From Sinorhizobium sp. 6-70 (GTDB lineage Bacteria > Pseudomonadota > Alphaproteobacteria > Rhizobiales > Rhizobiaceae): a DNA stretch of 64,000 bases. The position numbers and the translations under genes are program-made. The stretch covers positions 1 to 64,000 of the forward strand of contig NZ_JASKLS010000018.1 of assembly GCF_030124375.1 (NCBI RefSeq). Direction: 5' to 3'. This document shows, in pieces, positions 61,076 to 64,000 of the stretch. The notes below the pieces were generated by a model, which was not told where the DNA came from, did not search any database, and was given only the letters and a program-made list of their open reading frames with translations. The stretch's first letter is position 1; the number at the start of each line of letters is the position of its first letter.

Positions 61076-61342
61076 ATGAACGAGGCGGACGCCCTTGATA
61101 TTGTGCAAGCTGCGATCTGGACCGTGATCGTGGCCTCCGGTCCCGCCGTCCTTGCCGCCATGGTGGTCGGTGTCGTCATTGCGTTCATCCAGGCCCTGAC
61201 CCAGGTCCAGGAAATGACGCTGACCTTCGTGCCGAAGATCCTGGCCGTCATGATCACCGTCGCCGTTTCCGCACCCTTCGTCGGTGCGCAGATCTCCATC
61301 TTCACCGACATCATCTTCTCCCGGATCCAGTCCGGATTCTGA
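61076..61342 (+). CDS. fliQ: Flagellar export gate protein FliQ
   Basis: 88 residues with two membrane spans and the FliQ motifs GPAVLAAMVVGVVIAFIQAL, TQVQEMTLTFVPKIL. It is part of the gate with FliP and FliR, which are encoded in other operons of the window. Last gene of the flgE operon; 212 bp follow before flhA. Confidence 0.93.
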   Translation: MNEADALDIVQAAIWTVIVASGPAVLAAMVVGVVIAFIQALTQVQEMTLTFVPKILAVMITVAVSAPFVGAQISIFTDIIFSRIQSGF

Positions 61343-61360
61343 TTATCTCCGCCTACTGCG

Positions 61361-61457
61361 TGTTTCCCAAATCGTATTCGATTTAAGGCAAAAAACATGC
61401 AGCGACTCAAAGCGCTACAGCGACCTTGTGCGTCTGAAAAGACGCACGGCGCTGTAG
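61361..61457. repeat. Rhizobial intergenic palindrome, copy 4 (inverted relative to copy 2)
   Basis: Contains an AAATCG-TATT-CGATTT hairpin, AAAAAACATG, GCGCTACAG, and a GTGCGTCT/AGACGCAC palindrome: the blocks of 3031-3119 in reverse order and orientation. It directly precedes the flhA promoter motif and may end the flgE-fliQ transcript. Confidence 0.75.
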
Positions 61458-61464
61458 TACCACC

Positions 61465-61487
61465 TTCGCGCAAGCTTGAGGCTTTAA
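61465..61487 (+). promoter_or_regulatory. Class II motif upstream of flhA
   Basis: TTCGCGCAAG, 9 bp, TTAA (then G), 67 bp before the flhA start and immediately after the repeat at 61361-61457. Confidence 0.55.
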
Positions 61488-61554
61488 GTCTTTGCCATAG
61501 CTTGGGCAGCTTTCGCGGACTGCTGCCCGCCTCTCATGAAGAGACGGAAGAGAC

Positions 61555-63642
61555 ATGGCACAACAGGCGACGCTGACCATCCCGAAACTCGCACCCAAGA
61601 GCAGGGACATAGGCTTTGCGCTCGGGATCGTGATGATCCTGTCGATCCTGTTCCTGCCGATTCCGCCGTTCCTGATCGATATGGGGCTGGCGTTTTCGAT
61701 CGCTTTCTCGGTGCTGATCCTGATGGTCGCGCTGTGGATTCAGCGGCCGCTGGAGTTTTCTTCCTTTCCGACCATCCTCTTGATTTCCACGATGACGCGC
61801 CTGTCGCTGAATATCGCGACGACGCGCGTCATCCTTTCGCACGGGCATGAAGGCCATGGCGCTGCGGGCGGGGTCATTTCCGGTTTCGCCAGCCTCGTGA
61901 TGTCCGGCGATTTCGTCATCGGTCTGATCGTCTTCCTGATCCTGATCACGGTGAACTTCATCGTCATCACCAAGGGTGCGACGCGTATCGCCGAAGTCGG
62001 CGCCCGCTTCACCCTCGACGCGATCCCCGGCAAGCAGATGTCGATCGACGCCGATCTTTCGGCCGGCCTGATCGACGAGAAGGAGGCGCAGCGGCGCCGC
62101 CGCGAGCTGGAAGAGGAGAGCTCCTTCTACGGCGCGATGGACGGTGCGTCGAAATTCGTCCGCGGTGACGCGATCGCCGGCCTGATCATTACCGCGATCA
62201 ACATCTTCGGCGGCATCATCATCGGCTATCTCCGCCACGGCATGCCGATCGGCGAGGCGGCCGACGTTTTCGTCAAGCTCTCCGTCGGCGACGGCCTCGT
62301 CTCGCAGATCCCGGCGCTGATCGTCTCGCTCGCCGCCGGCCTGCTCGTCTCGCGCGGCGGCACCGCCGGCTCCACCGACCAGGCGGTCGTCGGCCAGCTC
62401 AGCGGCTATCCGCGGGCGCTGACGGTCGCCGCCGGCCTTATCATCCTGCTTTCGGTCATGCCGGGGCTGCCATTCCTGCCGTTCGCAGCTTTAGGCGGCG
62501 GCATGGCCTTCCTCGGCTGGCTCATTCCGAAGCAGCTCGAGGCCGCCGACGCGGAGAAGCGGGCGCACGAGGCGATGAAGGCGCAGGAGACCAAGGAGAG
62601 CGACAAGGATTCGGTCAAGTCGGTGCTGAAGACGGCGGAGATCGAACTTCTGCTCGGCAAGCAGGTGTCGACGCGGCTGCTCGGCGCGCATCAGGAACTC
62701 GCTTTCCGTGTTGGCAAGATGCGCCGCAAATTTGCCGGCCAATACGGCCTCGTCGTTCCGGAAATCAAGGTCTCCGACGATATCTCGATCCCGGACAAGG
62801 CCTACCACATTCGCATTCACGGCACGACGATCGCGTCCAACACGGTGCGGGTCGGCGAAGTGCTGGTTGTGACCGGCGGCGGCCGCCGGCCGAGCGTGCC
62901 CGGCGACGAGATCAGGGAGCCAGCCTTCGGCATGCCGGCCGTCTCGATCCTGGAAACCTTTACGGAAGACCTAAAGCGCGAAGGGTTCCACCCGATCGAT
63001 AACGTCTCGGTGGTGCTGACCCATTTAAGCGAGGTCATCCGCAACAATCTTCCGCAGCTCCTCTCCTACAAGGACGTGAAGGTGCTGATCGAGCGGCTCG
63101 ACCCGGAATACCGAAAGCTCGCAGACGAGATCTGCACGTCGCACATGTCCTATTCGGGTTTGCAGGCGGTCCTGAAGCTGTTGCTTGCAGAGCGCGTGTC
63201 GATCCGCAATCTGCACCTCATCCTCGAAGCCGTGGCCGAGCTTGCACCGCATGTGCGCAAGACCGAGCAGATCGTCGAGCATGTGCGCGTGCGCATGTCG
63301 CAACAGCTCTGCGGCGACCTCGCCGACAACGGCGTTCTCCGCGTTCTCCGGCTCGGCAACAAATGGGACGTGGTCTTCCACCAGGCGCTCAAACGCGATG
63401 CCAAGGGAGAAATCGTCGAATTCGACATCGATCCCCGTCACCTGGAGGAATTCAGCGAGCAGGCGACCAAAGTTATCCGTGAACATCTCGATCGCGGCAT
63501 GCCCTTCGTGCTGGTAAGTTCGCCCGAATCCCGTTCTTATGTGCGCATGATCATCGAACGCCTTTTCGCCACGCTGCCCGTGCTCTCCCATGTCGAGCTC
63601 GCCAAAGGCCTTGAGATCAAGATCATCGGCTCGATTTCATGA
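61555..63642 (+). CDS. flhA: Flagellar export gate protein FlhA
   Basis: 695 residues. The N-terminal half has about eight membrane spans with the FHIPEP-family signature region STMTRLSLNIATTRVILSHG and the loop with MSIDADLSAGLIDEKEAQRR. The C-terminal ~340 residues form the cytoplasmic ring that docks chaperones and FliI (FVLVSSPESRSYVRMIIERL). It is the energy-using core of the export gate. The stop overlaps the fliR start. Confidence 0.96.
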   Translation: MAQQATLTIPKLAPKSRDIGFALGIVMILSILFLPIPPFLIDMGLAFSIAFSVLILMVALWIQRPLEFSSFPTILLISTMTRLSLNIATTRVILSHGHEGHGAAGGVISGFASLVMSGDFVIGLIVFLILITVNFIVITKGATRIAEVGARFTLDAIPGKQMSIDADLSAGLIDEKEAQRRRRELEEESSFYGAMDGASKFVRGDAIAGLIITAINIFGGIIIGYLRHGMPIGEAADVFVKLSVGDGLVSQIPALIVSLAAGLLVSRGGTAGSTDQAVVGQLSGYPRALTVAAGLIILLSVMPGLPFLPFAALGGGMAFLGWLIPKQLEAADAEKRAHEAMKAQETKESDKDSVKSVLKTAEIELLLGKQVSTRLLGAHQELAFRVGKMRRKFAGQYGLVVPEIKVSDDISIPDKAYHIRIHGTTIASNTVRVGEVLVVTGGGRRPSVPGDEIREPAFGMPAVSILETFTEDLKREGFHPIDNVSVVLTHLSEVIRNNLPQLLSYKDVKVLIERLDPEYRKLADEICTSHMSYSGLQAVLKLLLAERVSIRNLHLILEAVAELAPHVRKTEQIVEHVRVRMSQQLCGDLADNGVLRVLRLGNKWDVVFHQALKRDAKGEIVEFDIDPRHLEEFSEQATKVIREHLDRGMPFVLVSSPESRSYVRMIIERLFATLPVLSHVELAKGLEIKIIGSIS

Positions 63643-64000
63643 TCACCGACCCGGAGGGCACGGTCCTGGCGCTGTTTGCGGCCTTTTGCCGAATCGGCGC
63701 CTGCATCATGATCATGCCGGGATTTTCAGCCGCGCGCGTTCCCGTCCAGGTCCGGCTGTTCATCGCCGTTGCGATCTCGATGGCCATCTTGCCGATCATG
63801 TGGAACGACATCTACCCGCAGGTCACCGGAAAGGGCCATACCTACATCTACCTCATCGCCACCGAGACGATCGTCGGTGCCGTCATCGGTCTCGTCGCGC
63901 GTTACTATGTGCTTGGCCTGCAGTTCGCCGGCACGGCCGCGACCATGCTGATGGGTTTCAGCCCGCCGCCGACGGCGGACGTGCTCGAAGATACGGCCGA
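63639..64000 (+). CDS. fliR: Flagellar export gate protein FliR (partial, cut by window end)
   Basis: The first 120 codons are present. Three hydrophobic segments are visible (VLALFAAFCRIGACIMIMPG; FIAVAISMAILPIMW; ETIVGAVIGLVARYYVLGLQ), as in FliR. ATG overlaps the flhA stop by 4 bp. FliR completes the FliPQR gate. Confidence 0.92.
   Translation, partial: MITDPEGTVLALFAAFCRIGACIMIMPGFSAARVPVQVRLFIAVAISMAILPIMWNDIYPQVTGKGHTYIYLIATETIVGAVIGLVARYYVLGLQFAGTAATMLMGFSPPPTADVLEDTA

Noticed and set aside
61534..62238. Long minus-strand open frame inside flhA, and similar long frames opposite rhaT, cheA, fliI, flgG and others.
   Set aside because: In G+C-rich DNA the strand opposite a real gene is often open; the products are rich in Arg, Asp and His and match no family, while the plus-strand genes are clear.

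Overview
The window is a chromosomal segment of an alphaproteobacterium of the Rhizobiaceae, most like Ensifer/Sinorhizobium. The reasons are the high G+C content, the rhizobial rha operon order, a chemotaxis operon carrying cheS, cheY1, cheY2, cheD and cheT, the VisN/VisR and Rem regulators, the periplasmic motor proteins MotC and MotE, and the order of the flagellar genes, which I recognise as the Sinorhizobium meliloti arrangement. It differs from S. meliloti as I remember it: three flagellin genes instead of four, and flagellins of 314-323 residues instead of about 395.

Positions 1-3600 hold the end of an unidentified membrane protein gene, a GlxA/FtrA-type AraC regulator, a DUF930 secreted protein, a YbaK-type tRNA deacylase, a GlsB/YeaQ membrane protein, a small unknown gene and several rhizobial intergenic palindromes. 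Positions 3600-14614 are a complete L-rhamnose module. rhaD-rhaI (minus) diverge from rhaR-S-T-P-Q-U-K (plus), and the shared intergenic region carries phased 10-bp repeats that look like a DeoR-family operator. Sugar enters through the ABC transporter RhaSTPQ, is processed by RhaU, RhaI, RhaK and RhaD, and RhaR represses.

Positions 15300-23750 are the che operon: icpA (globin-coupled soluble receptor), cheS, cheY1, cheA, cheW, cheR, cheB, cheY2, cheD, cheT. From 24000 to the right end the window is flagellar: fliF; visN-visR; a minus-strand operon motA-fliM-fliN-fliG-flhB-orf; a long plus-strand block DUF1217-flgF-fliI-orf-flgBC-fliE-flgG-flgA-flgI-motE-flgH-fliL-fliP; a minus-strand GT41 glycosyltransferase next to three tandem flagellin genes, each with its own terminator; a FliH-like gene with motB, motC, fliK and a lytic transglycosylase; rem; flgE-K-L-flaF-flbT-flgD-fliQ; and flhA-fliR (fliR is cut by the window end).

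The regulatory layer is the most interesting part. Seven operon heads of the basal-body/motor/hook class carry the same sequence, TTCRCGCAAG, then exactly 9 bp, then CTAG or a close variant; this is a good candidate for the Rem-dependent class II promoter. A different block, GGCATGAMGCYG with CCGGT starting 22-24 bp after the block begins, lies in front of all three flagellin genes and in front of the che operon, which are the class III genes in S. meliloti. I know of no earlier description of either motif but could not search. The other main leads are the GT41 enzyme as a flagellin O-glycosyltransferase and an unrecognised FliH upstream of motB.
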